64,000 nt of DNA from Endosaccharibacter trunci (GTDB lineage: Bacteria; Pseudomonadota; Alphaproteobacteria; Acetobacterales; Acetobacteraceae), in NCBI GenBank assembly GCA_024515975.1, contig JAMSKV010000003.1, positions 233,541-297,540 of the forward strand, in the 5' to 3' direction. The translations under genes and the position numbers were made by a program. Numbering within the stretch: position 1 is the stretch's first letter; every line of letters starts with the position of its first letter. This document shows positions 37,175 to 46,362 of the stretch, piece after piece. Under the pieces are notes generated by a model, which saw only the letters and a program-made list of their open reading frames with translations, did no database searches and was not told the DNA's origin.

Positions 37175-39169
37175 TCACGGCCTCGCGGTGATGATCTTGT
37201 CGAGGGACGCGTCCTTGTCGCCGTTTCGCACCAGATGCGGGTAGCGCAGCCCCTGATGGTAGTCGAGATGCACGGTGCGATAGCGATTGCTCGCCAGCAC
37301 CAGCAGGTCGATCGGCGCCTTGTCGCTCTTGGCCGCGGTGATCGCCTGGTTCAGCAGTTCGGCGTCGTATTTCAGCCCGTTCACCGCGACGATCTGCGCG
37401 CCGACGACGATCCCGCCCTGGAAGGCGGGGCTGTTCCAGATGCAGTTCCGCACCGCGCCGGTCTTGGTCAGGCCGAGTCCGAGCGAATAGTTGAAATCGT
37501 CGATGCCCCTGATGGCATTTGCGCTTTTCGCGAAGCTGTTCGGCTTGTCGGTGTAGACGAGCTTGTAGCCGCCGCGCTCCAGCCCATCGAGAGGAGCGTC
37601 CGGGCCGGTGGCATAGAGCTTCTGCTTCAGGAAGCCGGCCCAGTCGAACGGCGCGACCGCGTTCAGCGCATGGACGATATCGTCGAACGTGTAGGTTTTG
37701 GTGATGGCGCTGCCGTTGTCCACGCCGAAGAAGGCGCGGGCGAAATCGTCGAGCGATTTCGTGCCGTGGGTCATGGCGCGCAGGCGGGTGTCGACATCGA
37801 GCCAGACCAGCGCGCCTTCCTCGTAGTAATCCTCCGAACGCAGCCAGGACCGCCAGGGGATCGGACGGCGCGTGGCGCTGATCGGATCGTTGGTGGTGTC
37901 TTCCAGGTTTCGCCAGGACCGGCCGATGCCGTTGCTGTAAGTCGCCGCCGTCAGCGCCAGGCTTTCCAGCGCGTCCTGCTTCGACCACAGGCCGGAACGG
38001 GCGGCGAGAACCTTGCCCCAGTACTGAGTCTGGCCTTCATACACCCAGAGCAGGGAGTCGCGTTCGGGAACGTTGAAGTTGGGCTGCCAGAGATCGGCGG
38101 GGCGGCGGAACTTTCCGTTCCAGCTATGGGTGTATTCGTGCGGCAGCAGATCGCGGTCGGCCTGCCCGTCGCTCCAGCCGGTGAAATAGTTGCGGCCGAC
38201 GCCGTTCTCGGACGAGGCGTGGTGCTCGAGGCCGATGCCGCCCAACTCGTCCGACAGGGACAGCAGGAAATCGTAATGCGGGTAGTGGTGCGACGCGAAC
38301 AGCTTGTTCGCCTGCACCACCAGCCTGCGATGCGCGGCGAGCTGATCCGGCGTGATGGCGAGATCGGCCGGCGTGTCGCCGACGATGTCGAGATGCACCG
38401 GGACCGGGCCGCCCGGCGAGAGGTCTTCCTGGCGCGTATAGAGGCCGGCCAGCACAGGATTGTCGACCAGCGTGTTCAGCGGCGTGGTCTTGTAGTGCAC
38501 CGTGCTGCCGTCCTGGCTCGCCACATCCATCGCGGAGAAGGCGCGCCAGCCGTCGGGATAGCGCACCGTCGCGTCGAACGGGATATCGCGCGAGAAGTAG
38601 CCTGCCGGATACAGCAGAATATTGTTCCATTGCAGGCTGAGCATGGAAGGCGTCATCACCACCCGGCCCTGCTTCGGCTCTGTGGGCGACAGATACTGGA
38701 AGTCGAGCTGAATCTCCTTGGCGCCGTCCGGAACCGGGACGTGGAACGCGTAGACGTTCACCGGGTCGCGGGTCCAGTTCAGCACGGTATCGCCGGACCG
38801 GATCACGAGGCTGCCGAGCTTGTCGAGATCGCCGGTGGGGGAGTGGTCGCCCGGCAGCCATTCCGGGAACAGCAGCACGTGGTCGCCGCCGCCGCTCACC
38901 GGAATGGTCTCGTGCGCGGTGAAGATGTGCCGGTCGAGATCGGTGGCGTCGATATGGAGCGTGATGGTGCCGGGATAGGGCTGGTCGCGCGGCGGTGCGA
39001 TCGGCGGCACCGCCGGTGCGGGCATCGGTTGCGACTGGGGCTGGGACTGGGGCTGGGGCTGCGTGTCCGCACGGGCGGCCAAGGGGGCGAAGGCGGTGGC
39101 CAGCGCCAGAACGGAACAACGCGACAGCACCGGCAGGCGTCGCCGCGACAGGGTAAGGGAAGCAGACAA
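37175..39169 (-). CDS. M61 family metallopeptidase (glycyl aminopeptidase-like), secreted
   Basis: About 664 residues from the TTG at 39169, which gives a signal peptide (RRRLPVLSRCSVLALATAFAPLAARA); reading could open as far as 39385, but that would place ~70 non-signal residues in front. N-terminal beta-sandwich, thermolysin-like catalytic domain with zinc motif HEYTH in LLPHEYTHSWNGKF and the third ligand in LWVYEGQTQYWG, and a C-terminal PDZ domain (FNYSLGLGL...GIVVGAQIVAVNG). A Gln/Pro repeat (TQPQPQSQPQSQ) follows the signal. Probably a periplasmic peptidase with preference for Gly/Ala N termini. Confidence 0.9.
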   Translation of the reverse strand: MSASLTLSRRRLPVLSRCSVLALATAFAPLAARADTQPQPQSQPQSQPMPAPAVPPIAPPRDQPYPGTITLHIDATDLDRHIFTAHETIPVSGGGDHVLLFPEWLPGDHSPTGDLDKLGSLVIRSGDTVLNWTRDPVNVYAFHVPVPDGAKEIQLDFQYLSPTEPKQGRVVMTPSMLSLQWNNILLYPAGYFSRDIPFDATVRYPDGWRAFSAMDVASQDGSTVHYKTTPLNTLVDNPVLAGLYTRQEDLSPGGPVPVHLDIVGDTPADLAITPDQLAAHRRLVVQANKLFASHHYPHYDFLLSLSDELGGIGLEHHASSENGVGRNYFTGWSDGQADRDLLPHEYTHSWNGKFRRPADLWQPNFNVPERDSLLWVYEGQTQYWGKVLAARSGLWSKQDALESLALTAATYSNGIGRSWRNLEDTTNDPISATRRPIPWRSWLRSEDYYEEGALVWLDVDTRLRAMTHGTKSLDDFARAFFGVDNGSAITKTYTFDDIVHALNAVAPFDWAGFLKQKLYATGPDAPLDGLERGGYKLVYTDKPNSFAKSANAIRGIDDFNYSLGLGLTKTGAVRNCIWNSPAFQGGIVVGAQIVAVNGLKYDAELLNQAITAAKSDKAPIDLLVLASNRYRTVHLDYHQGLRYPHLVRNGDKDASLDKIITARP

Positions 39170-39387
39170 GAGGCAGACGCTCCGAGAGAATGTTGTAACA
39201 CAAAGCCACCGGCGACGGCCGGGTGCAACCGCCCTGTGGAAACCGTGGCGCCGGGCGCGATCGGGGCCCTGCCGGGCGTGGAGAGTAGCGGGTCCGGTCG
39301 CCCGTGACATCGCCGTTACCAAACATGGCGAAAAAGAAACGTGGTGACGGTTGCGAAGCGGAGCGAGCTCAGCTCTGCTCTTCACCG

Positions 39388-39996
39388 ATGGAAAGAATGA
39401 GCCCCGTCCGCGATGCGGAACTGGTTCCAGCGGGCTCCGCCGGCGGCGGTGCGCTGCGCGGCACGCTCTATACGCTGCTGGCGGTCGCTCTGGTGGCGGG
39501 GGCTCTGGTGCGATTCAACGCCCCGATCGCTGCCGTCGCGCCGTTCGTCGCGTCGCTGGCCGCAGCGGATACCGATGCTTCGGCGGCGAACCCTGCCGCA
39601 TTGCTCGATCTCCAGGTGGTGCCGGAGACGACCGAACCCGTAGCTGTCGCGGCGATCGGGCTGCCGCCGAGCGAGGCCGAACAATTGCGGGCGGCGCTGA
39701 AGGACCGTCGCGTCCGGCTGGCCCGACTGCCGCTATTCGACGCGGGCGGCACGATGGCGCAAGGCGGCGATGCCGGTCGTTCCGTTCTGGTGCAAACGGC
39801 CGGCTTCTCCCAGTTGGTGCGGCTCGGGCGGGAGCCGGTGGTGGTGACCTTGCCGATCGATCGCGCGGGAACGATCCGGTTCTCCACCTCCGCCGCCGAG
39901 CCGGTACAGATCGGTGCCATCACCATCCAGGGTCCGATCCGCTTGCCGGAGATTGCTTCCCGCCAGGCGCTCGATGTCGGGGTTGCCGTCGAATGA
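39388..39996 (+). CDS. Membrane-anchored protein of unknown function, first gene of an AAA+ cluster
   Basis: About 202 residues from the ATG at 39388; ATG codons at 39325 and 39397 are alternatives and none has a clear ribosome binding site. One hydrophobic segment near the N terminus (LYTLLAVALVAGALVRF, about 27-43) followed by an exported-looking domain containing AAIGLPPSEAEQLRAALKDR, then VLVQTAGFSQLVRLGREPVVVTLP. No recognised family. Its stop overlaps the start of the ATPase gene (ATGA), so both are translationally coupled and likely work together in the inner membrane. Confidence 0.7.
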   Translation: MERMSPVRDAELVPAGSAGGGALRGTLYTLLAVALVAGALVRFNAPIAAVAPFVASLAAADTDASAANPAALLDLQVVPETTEPVAVAAIGLPPSEAEQLRAALKDRRVRLARLPLFDAGGTMAQGGDAGRSVLVQTAGFSQLVRLGREPVVVTLPIDRAGTIRFSTSAAEPVQIGAITIQGPIRLPEIASRQALDVGVAVE

Positions 39997-41300
39997 AGGG
40001 TTTCCTGCCCGCGGCGACACGGCTGATGCCGTTGATGATGCTGGCGTTCTTCACGCTGGCGACGGTTCAGATCCTGTCGCAGATGCATGTGTCGCCGAGC
40101 CATGCGCTGTTCTGGGTTTTGGGTCTTCTGCGGCGCGGCGGCTGGGTATTCGCTGGGCTCGGCGCCGCATCCATGGTTCTGTGTCTGGCCGGACTCGGCT
40201 ACGAATGGCGGGCGGGCATCGCCGAACGCGCGGCGTCGAAGGCAGGGCGGCGGGCGCGGCTACGGTCGAGAAAGCGGGGATGGATCATGGATGTTCTGGC
40301 CCGGTTGACCAATCGCGCGGCGCTGGAAGAGATGCTGGCGCATCAGGACAAGGCGGTGGTGATCGACGCTGTCGCGTTGTCGGCGCAGCTCCGTGCGCAG
40401 GTGATCGGCCAGGACCAGGTCTGCGAGGACATGGCGCAGCAGTTGCGGCGCAGGCTTGCGCTGCACGTGCGTGGCAAGCCGGTGGGCATTTTCCTGCTGG
40501 CCGGGCCGCCGGGCACCGGCAAGACCTATCTCGCCAAATGTCTGGCGACGGCGCTCGGGCGCAAGTTGCTGCATTTCGACATGACGCAGATGAGTTCGCC
40601 GCATGCGGCGACGCAGCTGTTCGGATCGCCGAAGGGTTATGTCGGCTCGGATAGTTACGGCACGCTGACGGGCGGTTTGAAGGAGACGCCGGACGCCGTG
40701 GTGCTGCTGGACGAGATCGAGAAGGCGCATCCGGACGTGTTCAAGAAGTTCCTGAGCGCCTGGAACGATGGGCATGTCACGGAGGCGTCCGTCGGCGCGC
40801 AGATCGGCACCACGCGGGCGATCTTCGTGCTGACGTCCAATATCGCCACCGAGGCGCTAAGCGAGATCGCCGCGCGCCATGCCGACGATCCCGACACCAT
40901 GCGCCAGCAATCGGTGGAGGCGCTGCGCATGGCCGGCTTCGCGCCCGAGGTGCTGAATCGTCTCGACCGCATCTTCGTGTTCCGCCCGCTGGTCGGGCTC
41001 GACGTCGCCCGGGTCGCGGCATTGGAGATCGAGGCGATGATCGCATCCTACGGTCTCGACATCGCCGCGGGAGGAATCGATCCGGCCCTCCTGTTCGACG
41101 TGATGCAGAAGCAGGATCGGCTCGGCCAAGGCGCCAGCGCGCGCGATCTCGTTCGTTCAATCGAGGAGATGGTCAGCGACGGTTTGATCGAGGCAAGGCA
41201 GCAGGGCGCGAAGCGCGTCGTGCTGGAGAAAGGCGAGGCGGGCATCCGCACCCGTGCGGTGGACCTTTCGGCTGATGGCAGGGAGGCGATGCGGCCGTGA
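39993..41300 (+). CDS. Membrane-anchored Clp-like AAA+ ATPase
   Basis: 435 residues. Two N-terminal transmembrane helices (about 10-30 and 48-68) precede a single AAA+ module of AAA_2/ClpB-D2 type: Walker A LLAGPPGTGKTYLA (K177), pore loop with Y216 in SPKGYVGSDSYG, Walker B VVLLDEIEKAHPD (D240/E241), sensor 1 FVLTSNI, arginine finger region FAPEVLNRLDRIFVFRPL, then the ClpB D2-small domain. It lacks the Clp N-domain and a second ATPase ring, and I see no IGF/IGL loop for ClpP docking. It probably threads or remodels proteins at the membrane without ClpP. Overlaps genes on both sides by four bases. Confidence 0.85.
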   Translation: MKGFLPAATRLMPLMMLAFFTLATVQILSQMHVSPSHALFWVLGLLRRGGWVFAGLGAASMVLCLAGLGYEWRAGIAERAASKAGRRARLRSRKRGWIMDVLARLTNRAALEEMLAHQDKAVVIDAVALSAQLRAQVIGQDQVCEDMAQQLRRRLALHVRGKPVGIFLLAGPPGTGKTYLAKCLATALGRKLLHFDMTQMSSPHAATQLFGSPKGYVGSDSYGTLTGGLKETPDAVVLLDEIEKAHPDVFKKFLSAWNDGHVTEASVGAQIGTTRAIFVLTSNIATEALSEIAARHADDPDTMRQQSVEALRMAGFAPEVLNRLDRIFVFRPLVGLDVARVAALEIEAMIASYGLDIAAGGIDPALLFDVMQKQDRLGQGASARDLVRSIEEMVSDGLIEARQQGAKRVVLEKGEAGIRTRAVDLSADGREAMRP

Positions 41301-42052
41301 CTGCCGCCGGGCGCCTGTGGCGTCGTGCGCCGGCCTGGCGCTTCTGTTTGATCTCGTCATTCGGATTGTTCGCGCTTGCGGCGATGTTTCCGCCGACCCT
41401 GCCCGATTGGCGGTCTCTGGCCCCCGGCAAAGGAGCGACGCCGCATTTCGTGGCCGAAGCTTCGAAGGAGGCGGCGAACGGTATCTTCTCGATGCCGTCC
41501 ATGGGCGAAACCCGGACCGGGTCGATCCCTTTCGCCGGTCGCAGCCTGCCGCTTCCGCCGGGCAATTGGCTGCAGGTCGGCTACGCGACGTTGCCGAACG
41601 GCGTGCAGCAGCAGGTGCTGGCCCGTGTGGCCAACCATAGGCTGGAACAGATGATCCTGGCGACAGCCACGGGCGTGTTCGGCGGTCCCGCGGGCCCGGT
41701 CGGCGTGCCGCCGCAATGCGCCGACCCGAACCGGATCGCCGGGGCGATCGTGCCGGAAACGCCCGACCAGAACCCGTTGCAGCATGAATGCTGGGCGATC
41801 GTGCCTGCCGACATGCGCAAGCTGGCGGGGCAGGGGCAGGATTCACCCTGGCCCAGAGCGCTTGACCGCCTCGGCGATCTCGGCTTTTCGGTTCCGGACC
41901 AGATGCTGGCGGCGGAATTCGTCCGTTCGACCGATCGTGGCTGGCAGACAACCATCGTGCTCCTGCCGGCCAAGGGCGGCTCGGCTGCCGCACGGACCGC
42001 CTGGGCGACGCGTTATCAGACAGAACTGCACAAGGGGTTCGACCCGCCATAG
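41297..42052 (+). CDS. Membrane-anchored protein of unknown function, third gene of an AAA+ cluster
   Basis: 251 residues from a GTG overlapping the ATPase stop (GTGA). One hydrophobic segment (about 15-32, FCLISSFGLFALAAMFPP) and then a domain predicted outside the cytoplasm, with SIPFAGRSLPLPPGNWLQVG as its most recognisable stretch, the single cysteines in PPQCADPN and HECWAIVP that could pair, and TTIVLLPAKGG near the end. Unrecognised family. Topology and coupling suggest it, with the 202-residue protein, forms a periplasmic-side complex around the AAA+ ATPase. Confidence 0.75.
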   Translation: MTAAGRLWRRAPAWRFCLISSFGLFALAAMFPPTLPDWRSLAPGKGATPHFVAEASKEAANGIFSMPSMGETRTGSIPFAGRSLPLPPGNWLQVGYATLPNGVQQQVLARVANHRLEQMILATATGVFGGPAGPVGVPPQCADPNRIAGAIVPETPDQNPLQHECWAIVPADMRKLAGQGQDSPWPRALDRLGDLGFSVPDQMLAAEFVRSTDRGWQTTIVLLPAKGGSAAARTAWATRYQTELHKGFDPP

Positions 42053-42089
42053 GGCGACGAATTGCCCTTTGCGTTGTCCCGGCGCGCGC

Positions 42090-42872
42090 CTAATCCGCCA
42101 GCGTCACCACCACCGGCACATGATCCGAGGGCTGCGGCTTGTCGCGCTCCATCCGGTCCGGCACGGCGCTGAGCAGGCGTTCCGCGACGCGTGGCGACAG
42201 CATGGCGTGGTCGATGCGCAGGCCGCGATCGCGTGGCCAGCAGCCGGCCTGGTAATCCCAGAAGGTATAGACCGGCCCGCGCGGCGTCACGGCGCGCACG
42301 GCGTCGGTCAGTCCTAGCCATTGCAGCGCGCGAAACCGCTCCCGCGTCTCCGGGCGCACCAGCGCGTCGTCGGCGGAAAGCGCCCCGGTGGCGAAATCCT
42401 CGTCCGTGGGCGCCACGTTGTAGTCCCCGGCGAGAACGAAATCCGTGTCCGAGGCGAGCATGTCACGGGCATGCGCGATCAGCGCGTCCATCCAGCGCAG
42501 CTTGGCCTGATAACCGTCGGCGCCGCCGGAATTGCCGTTGGGAAGGTAGAGATTGCCGAACACGATGCCGCCCGCTTCGATTTCGACATAGCGCGCGTGA
42601 TGCTCGCCCCCCTCCGGGGCCTCGAGCCCGGGAAGATGGCGATGACGGAGCGTGGCCGGCACGCGCGACAGGATCGCCACGCCGTTATAGCTCTTCTGCC
42701 CGACCACGACGCTGTCATAGCCGGCTTCCTGAAACGCCCCGGCGGGAAACTGCGCCGTCTCGCACTTGATTTCCTGCAGCAGAAGCAGATCCGGACTGTT
42801 TCGGGAGAGCCAATCCGTCACCAGGCCCAGGCGCTGCCGGACCGAGTTGACGTTCCAGGTCGCGAACCGCAC
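42090..42872 (-). CDS. xthA: Exodeoxyribonuclease III (XthA family)
   Basis: 260 residues from the GTG at 42872, which lies one base after the erpA stop; this gives the canonical N terminus (RFATWNVNSVRQRL). An ATG at 42899 is in frame but overlaps erpA. Endonuclease/exonuclease/phosphatase fold: LLLQEIKCE (metal Glu), GDYNVAPTDEDF (Asp/Asn pair), DAVR...YTFWDYQAGCWPRDRGLRIDH and PSDHVPVVV with the catalytic His. AP endonuclease and 3'-5' exonuclease in base excision repair. Confidence 0.94.
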   Translation of the reverse strand: MRFATWNVNSVRQRLGLVTDWLSRNSPDLLLLQEIKCETAQFPAGAFQEAGYDSVVVGQKSYNGVAILSRVPATLRHRHLPGLEAPEGGEHHARYVEIEAGGIVFGNLYLPNGNSGGADGYQAKLRWMDALIAHARDMLASDTDFVLAGDYNVAPTDEDFATGALSADDALVRPETRERFRALQWLGLTDAVRAVTPRGPVYTFWDYQAGCWPRDRGLRIDHAMLSPRVAERLLSAVPDRMERDKPQPSDHVPVVVTLAD

Positions 42873-42873
42873 C

Positions 42874-43278
42874 TCAGTCGATCGAGAACGAGGTGCCACA
42901 ACCGCAGGACGAGGTCGCGTTCGGATTGCGGACAGTGAAATGCGCGCCCATCAGCGCATCCGAAAAATGCAGCTCGGCGCCGCCCAGCAGGTCGAGGCTG
43001 GTTTCGTCCACCACCACGCGCGCGTCGCCGGCCGCAATTACCCGGTCGTCCTCGTTCACCGTGTCGTCGAGCTTGAAGCTGTACTGGAAGCCGCTGCAGC
43101 CGCCGGCCAGGACCGCCACCCGCAGCATGCGGAAATCCGGTCCCGTACTGCCCGGCTGTGCCGAGACGATCTCGGCGATCCGTTCCGCGGCATGGTCGGA
43201 CACCGTGAACGGAATCGCGGGCGGGGGGGAGGAAGGGGCGATCGGATCGGCGTGCTGCGTGTCCATGCGTGAAGACAT
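42874..43278 (-). CDS. erpA: Iron-sulfur cluster insertion protein ErpA
   Basis: A-type Fe-S carrier, about 134 residues from the ATG at 43278 (another ATG is four codons on; neither has a strong ribosome binding site). HesB fold with the three cluster cysteines in AVLAGGCSGFQYSF and SSCGCGTSFSID at the C terminus. A Pro/Ser-rich N-terminal stretch precedes the domain. xthA follows with a 1-base gap on the same strand. Confidence 0.93.
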   Translation of the reverse strand: MSSRMDTQHADPIAPSSPPPAIPFTVSDHAAERIAEIVSAQPGSTGPDFRMLRVAVLAGGCSGFQYSFKLDDTVNEDDRVIAAGDARVVVDETSLDLLGGAELHFSDALMGAHFTVRNPNATSSCGCGTSFSID

Positions 43279-43638
43279 AGCATTTCGGCCCCGGACTTGA
43301 AGGGCCGCTGCAGCAGGGTCGGCTGCGCCAGCCATGCGTGATTGCGAGCATTCGCGGCCGGTTTCATCGGGATCGCGGCATCGGTCGGCTGGTTTGGGGG
43401 AGACCGGCGGTATCGGGCGTTATCCAGGCCATAGCGGCCGTGTGCCGGGCGCTGACGGGATCGACGGCCACCTAATCTTCCGGATCGCCGCCGCTTCGAC
43501 GGCGCCATGGATCCGGCGCGTCGCCGCACCGGGCGTTCGGCCGCCTGATCGCGGAACGGCTGGAACGGTTGACGCGGGGGCAGCCGACGCGCTGAAACCC
43601 CGGCCTGAGCTCCGGCTCGCAAAAGGAACCCGAGGCAG
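43279..43638. other. 360-bp gap between erpA and argS
   Basis: This is the divergent promoter region of erpA (minus) and argS (plus). The readable frames (for example 43334-43741 plus) show no family-like sequence and are probably spurious. Many alphaproteobacteria have a dGTP triphosphohydrolase gene (dgt) between erpA and argS; it is absent here and I recognise no remnant of it. Confidence 0.55.
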
Positions 43639-45441
43639 ATGGCCGAAAACCTGTTCGCTACCACCCGCAACCATGTCGTCGAGGCGCTGCGGCAGATCGT
43701 GCCGGATCTGCCTGACGCCGTGTTGTCGCGAATCGAGGTGACGCCGACTCGCGATCCGAGCCATGGCGACATGGCCACCAATGCTGCCCTGCTGGCCGCC
43801 AAGCCCGCCCGGCGCAAACCGGCCGAGATCGCCGCCGCCCTGGCCGGGGCGCTGGCGGCGCTGGAGGGGATCGACAGCGCGGTCGCCGCTGGGCCCGGTT
43901 TCGTGAACATCACCCTGTCCGCCGATTCCCTGCGTGCGGTTCTCCCGGCGGTTCTGCGCGAGGGCATCGCGTTCGGCGACGGCGCGGTGGGTGCCGGCAC
44001 GCGGATCAACGTGGAATACGTGTCCGCCAATCCGACCGGGCCCATGCATGTGGGCCATTGCCGCGGCGCCGTGGTGGGCGATGCGCTGGCCAATCTGCTC
44101 ACCAAGGCCGGCTTCGCGGTCACCAAGGAATACTACGTCAACGATGCCGGCGCGCAGGTGCTGGCGCTGGCCTGGGTGGTCTACTGGCGCTACCTCGAAG
44201 CCCTCGGCACGAAGATGCCGGAAGCCGAGTTCGAAGCTCTGGTACCGGGCGGCGCGCTGCAATATCGCGGCGAATATCTGATCCCGGTGGGCGAGGCGCT
44301 GGCGGCGCGCCACGGGGGTGCGCTCGCCGATGCCGACAGACGCCCCCTGCCGGAAGAGCGGTGGCTGGATCTTGTGCGCGACTTCTCGCTCGACTGGATG
44401 CTGCGCGCGATTCGCGAGGATCTGGCCCTGCTGGGCGTGCGGCACGATGTCTTCACCTCCGAGCGCGAGATCCTGGCGCGCGGCGTCGCGGACGAGGCGA
44501 TCGGCCGGCTCGATGCCGCCGGCCTGCTCTATGAAGGCGTGCTGGAGCCGCCCAAGGGCAAGATGACCGCCGATTGGGAAGCGCGGCCGCAGACCCTGTT
44601 CCGCGCCACCCAGTTCGGCGACGACGTGGATCGGCCTTTGCGCAAGGCGGATGGCGCCAACACCTATTTCGCCAACGATATCGGCTATCACGGCGACAAG
44701 ATCGCGCGCGGCGCCGACGTGCTGGTGGACGTGCTCGGTGCGGATCATGGCGGCTACGTCTCGCGCATGCGTTCGGCGGTCGCGGCGATCGCGCCCTCCT
44801 ATTCCGACCGTCCGGTCGCGTTCGAGGCGGTGATCTGCCAGATCGTGCATGTCCTGAAGGATGGCCAGCCGGTGCGCATGAGCAAGCGCGCCGGGACCTT
44901 CGTCACTCTGCGCGATCTGCTCGACGAGGTGGGCCGCGACGCCGTTCGCTTCACCATGCTGACCCGCAAGCCGGACGCGCAGATGGAGTTCGATCTCGAT
45001 CTGGCCGTGGCGCAGACGCGCGACAATCCGGTGTTCTATGTGCAGTACGCCCATGCGCGATGCCGCTCCGTCCTGCGCGCCGCCGCCGAGAATGGCGGGT
45101 TCGGCGCGGTGGATGCGGCCTCGCTCGGTGCCGTGCCGCTCGGCAGCTTGCAGGCGGAGCCGGAACTGGCGCTGGTGCGGCGCATCGCCAACTGGCCGCG
45201 GGTGATCGAGGGGGCGGCTTTGGCACGTGAGCCGCATCGTGTGGCCTTCTATCTCAATGACTTGGCCAGCGATTTTCATGCGCTCTGGAACCGTGGGCGC
45301 GATGATGCGACCCTGCGGTTCCTGCAGGATGCCGAGCCTGAGGCGACTCGGGCGCGTCTGGCCCTGGTTGAGGCCACCGCCACGGTGATCCGCTCCGGTC
45401 TCGCCGTTCTGGGCGTGGAGCCTGTGGAAGAGATGCGCTGA
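43639..45441 (+). CDS. argS: Arginyl-tRNA synthetase
   Basis: 600-residue class I synthetase. N-terminal additional domain (TPTRDPSHGDMATNAAL), HIGH-type motif in SANPTGPMHVGHCRGAVVGD, a KMSKS-like RMSKRAGTFVTLRDL, and a DALR anticodon-binding C terminus. The ATG at 43639 gives MAENLFATTRNHVVEALRQIV. Heads a run of tightly spaced genes through serS. Confidence 0.97.
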   Translation: MAENLFATTRNHVVEALRQIVPDLPDAVLSRIEVTPTRDPSHGDMATNAALLAAKPARRKPAEIAAALAGALAALEGIDSAVAAGPGFVNITLSADSLRAVLPAVLREGIAFGDGAVGAGTRINVEYVSANPTGPMHVGHCRGAVVGDALANLLTKAGFAVTKEYYVNDAGAQVLALAWVVYWRYLEALGTKMPEAEFEALVPGGALQYRGEYLIPVGEALAARHGGALADADRRPLPEERWLDLVRDFSLDWMLRAIREDLALLGVRHDVFTSEREILARGVADEAIGRLDAAGLLYEGVLEPPKGKMTADWEARPQTLFRATQFGDDVDRPLRKADGANTYFANDIGYHGDKIARGADVLVDVLGADHGGYVSRMRSAVAAIAPSYSDRPVAFEAVICQIVHVLKDGQPVRMSKRAGTFVTLRDLLDEVGRDAVRFTMLTRKPDAQMEFDLDLAVAQTRDNPVFYVQYAHARCRSVLRAAAENGGFGAVDAASLGAVPLGSLQAEPELALVRRIANWPRVIEGAALAREPHRVAFYLNDLASDFHALWNRGRDDATLRFLQDAEPEATRARLALVEATATVIRSGLAVLGVEPVEEMR

Positions 45442-45477
45442 GGCGCGGCCGGTCCCTATCCGGCGCAAGGAGGCGTG

Positions 45478-46362
45478 ATGAGCCAGGACCGTGATCTGGT
45501 GGAGGAAGAGCGCCGGGCCAAGCTCGCCGCGAGCGCCGAGGATCGGCCGCGCGCTTCCGGCAGCGGCCAGCGCGGCCTGGATTCCGGTACCAAGAAACTG
45601 GCGATCGTCGCCGGCGGCCTGGGTGGCGTTCTGGTGCTGATGGTCGGCGGCTGGAGCCTGCTCGGGCACCACCAGAGCGGCATTCCGATCCTGGCGCCGC
45701 CTTCCGGCCCGGTGCGGGTCAAGCCGCTCGATCCGGGCGGCATGCAACTGGTCGGGCCGCAGATGTCCAACGCTGGCGATAACGGGCCGCAGACCCTGGC
45801 GCCAGGGCCGGAGGAAGCGGCGCCGCAGGCCCTGCAGGCCGAGGTGGACCGTGCGCGCGCTGCCGACCGTCCGGCGGCCCCGCCCGTCGCCGCGGGCGCG
45901 CCGGCTTCGCGAGCCCAGGCCATGACGGCGCCTGCCCCGGCCGCCGCCCCCGTTCCGGCGTCCGCCCCATCACCCCTTCCGGCGCCCCTTCCAGCGCCCG
46001 TCCCGGCAACGCTCCCGGCCCCGGAGCCCGCTGCTCCCCCGGCCGCCGATCATGCGCGTCCGGGCGCATCCGACTCTGGGGCCTCCGAGGCTGGGGCATC
46101 CGCCCCGGCGACGTCCGGCCGCTATGCGGTTCAGTTGGCGGCGGTGGACAGCGAGGCGGCCGCTCGGGCGGAGTGGTCGCGCCTGTCGCATCGCGCGCCC
46201 GCTCTGTTCGCAGGGCACGGCCCGGTGATCGCCACCGCCAGCCGTGACGGCAAGCAGTTCTTCCGGCTCCGCACAGGCGGCTTCGCGAGCATCGCCGATG
46301 CCACCAGCTTCTGCCAGCAGGCCAAGCAGAGCGGCATCGCCTGCACCCTGGCCGATTTCTGA
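45478..46362 (+). CDS. SPOR-domain membrane protein
   Basis: 294 residues; the ATG at 45478 sits four bases after AAGGAGG. A short charged cytoplasmic N terminus, one transmembrane helix (about 40-61), a long Pro/Ala-rich periplasmic linker (about 110-210), and a C-terminal SPOR domain (YAVQLAAVDSEAAARAEWSRL to FCQQAKQSGIACTLADF). SPOR domains bind denuded septal peptidoglycan, so a role in division or wall remodelling is likely; it sits right before nagZ and overlaps it by one base. Confidence 0.88.
   Translation: MSQDRDLVEEERRAKLAASAEDRPRASGSGQRGLDSGTKKLAIVAGGLGGVLVLMVGGWSLLGHHQSGIPILAPPSGPVRVKPLDPGGMQLVGPQMSNAGDNGPQTLAPGPEEAAPQALQAEVDRARAADRPAAPPVAAGAPASRAQAMTAPAPAAAPVPASAPSPLPAPLPAPVPATLPAPEPAAPPAADHARPGASDSGASEAGASAPATSGRYAVQLAAVDSEAAARAEWSRLSHRAPALFAGHGPVIATASRDGKQFFRLRTGGFASIADATSFCQQAKQSGIACTLADF

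Noticed and set aside
39304..39387. Upstream start codons (GTG 39304, ATG 39325) for the first AAA+ cluster gene
   Set aside because: Neither has a ribosome binding site and the added residues are non-hydrophobic and Cys/Glu-rich; the choice is not certain, so the shorter form is annotated with a caveat.
43334..43741. 135-codon plus-strand open frame in the erpA-argS gap
   Set aside because: Its second half overlaps argS in another frame and the rest shows no family-like sequence.
43420..45747. Minus-strand open frame (about 775 codons) opposite argS
   Set aside because: Antisense shadow of argS with low-complexity composition.
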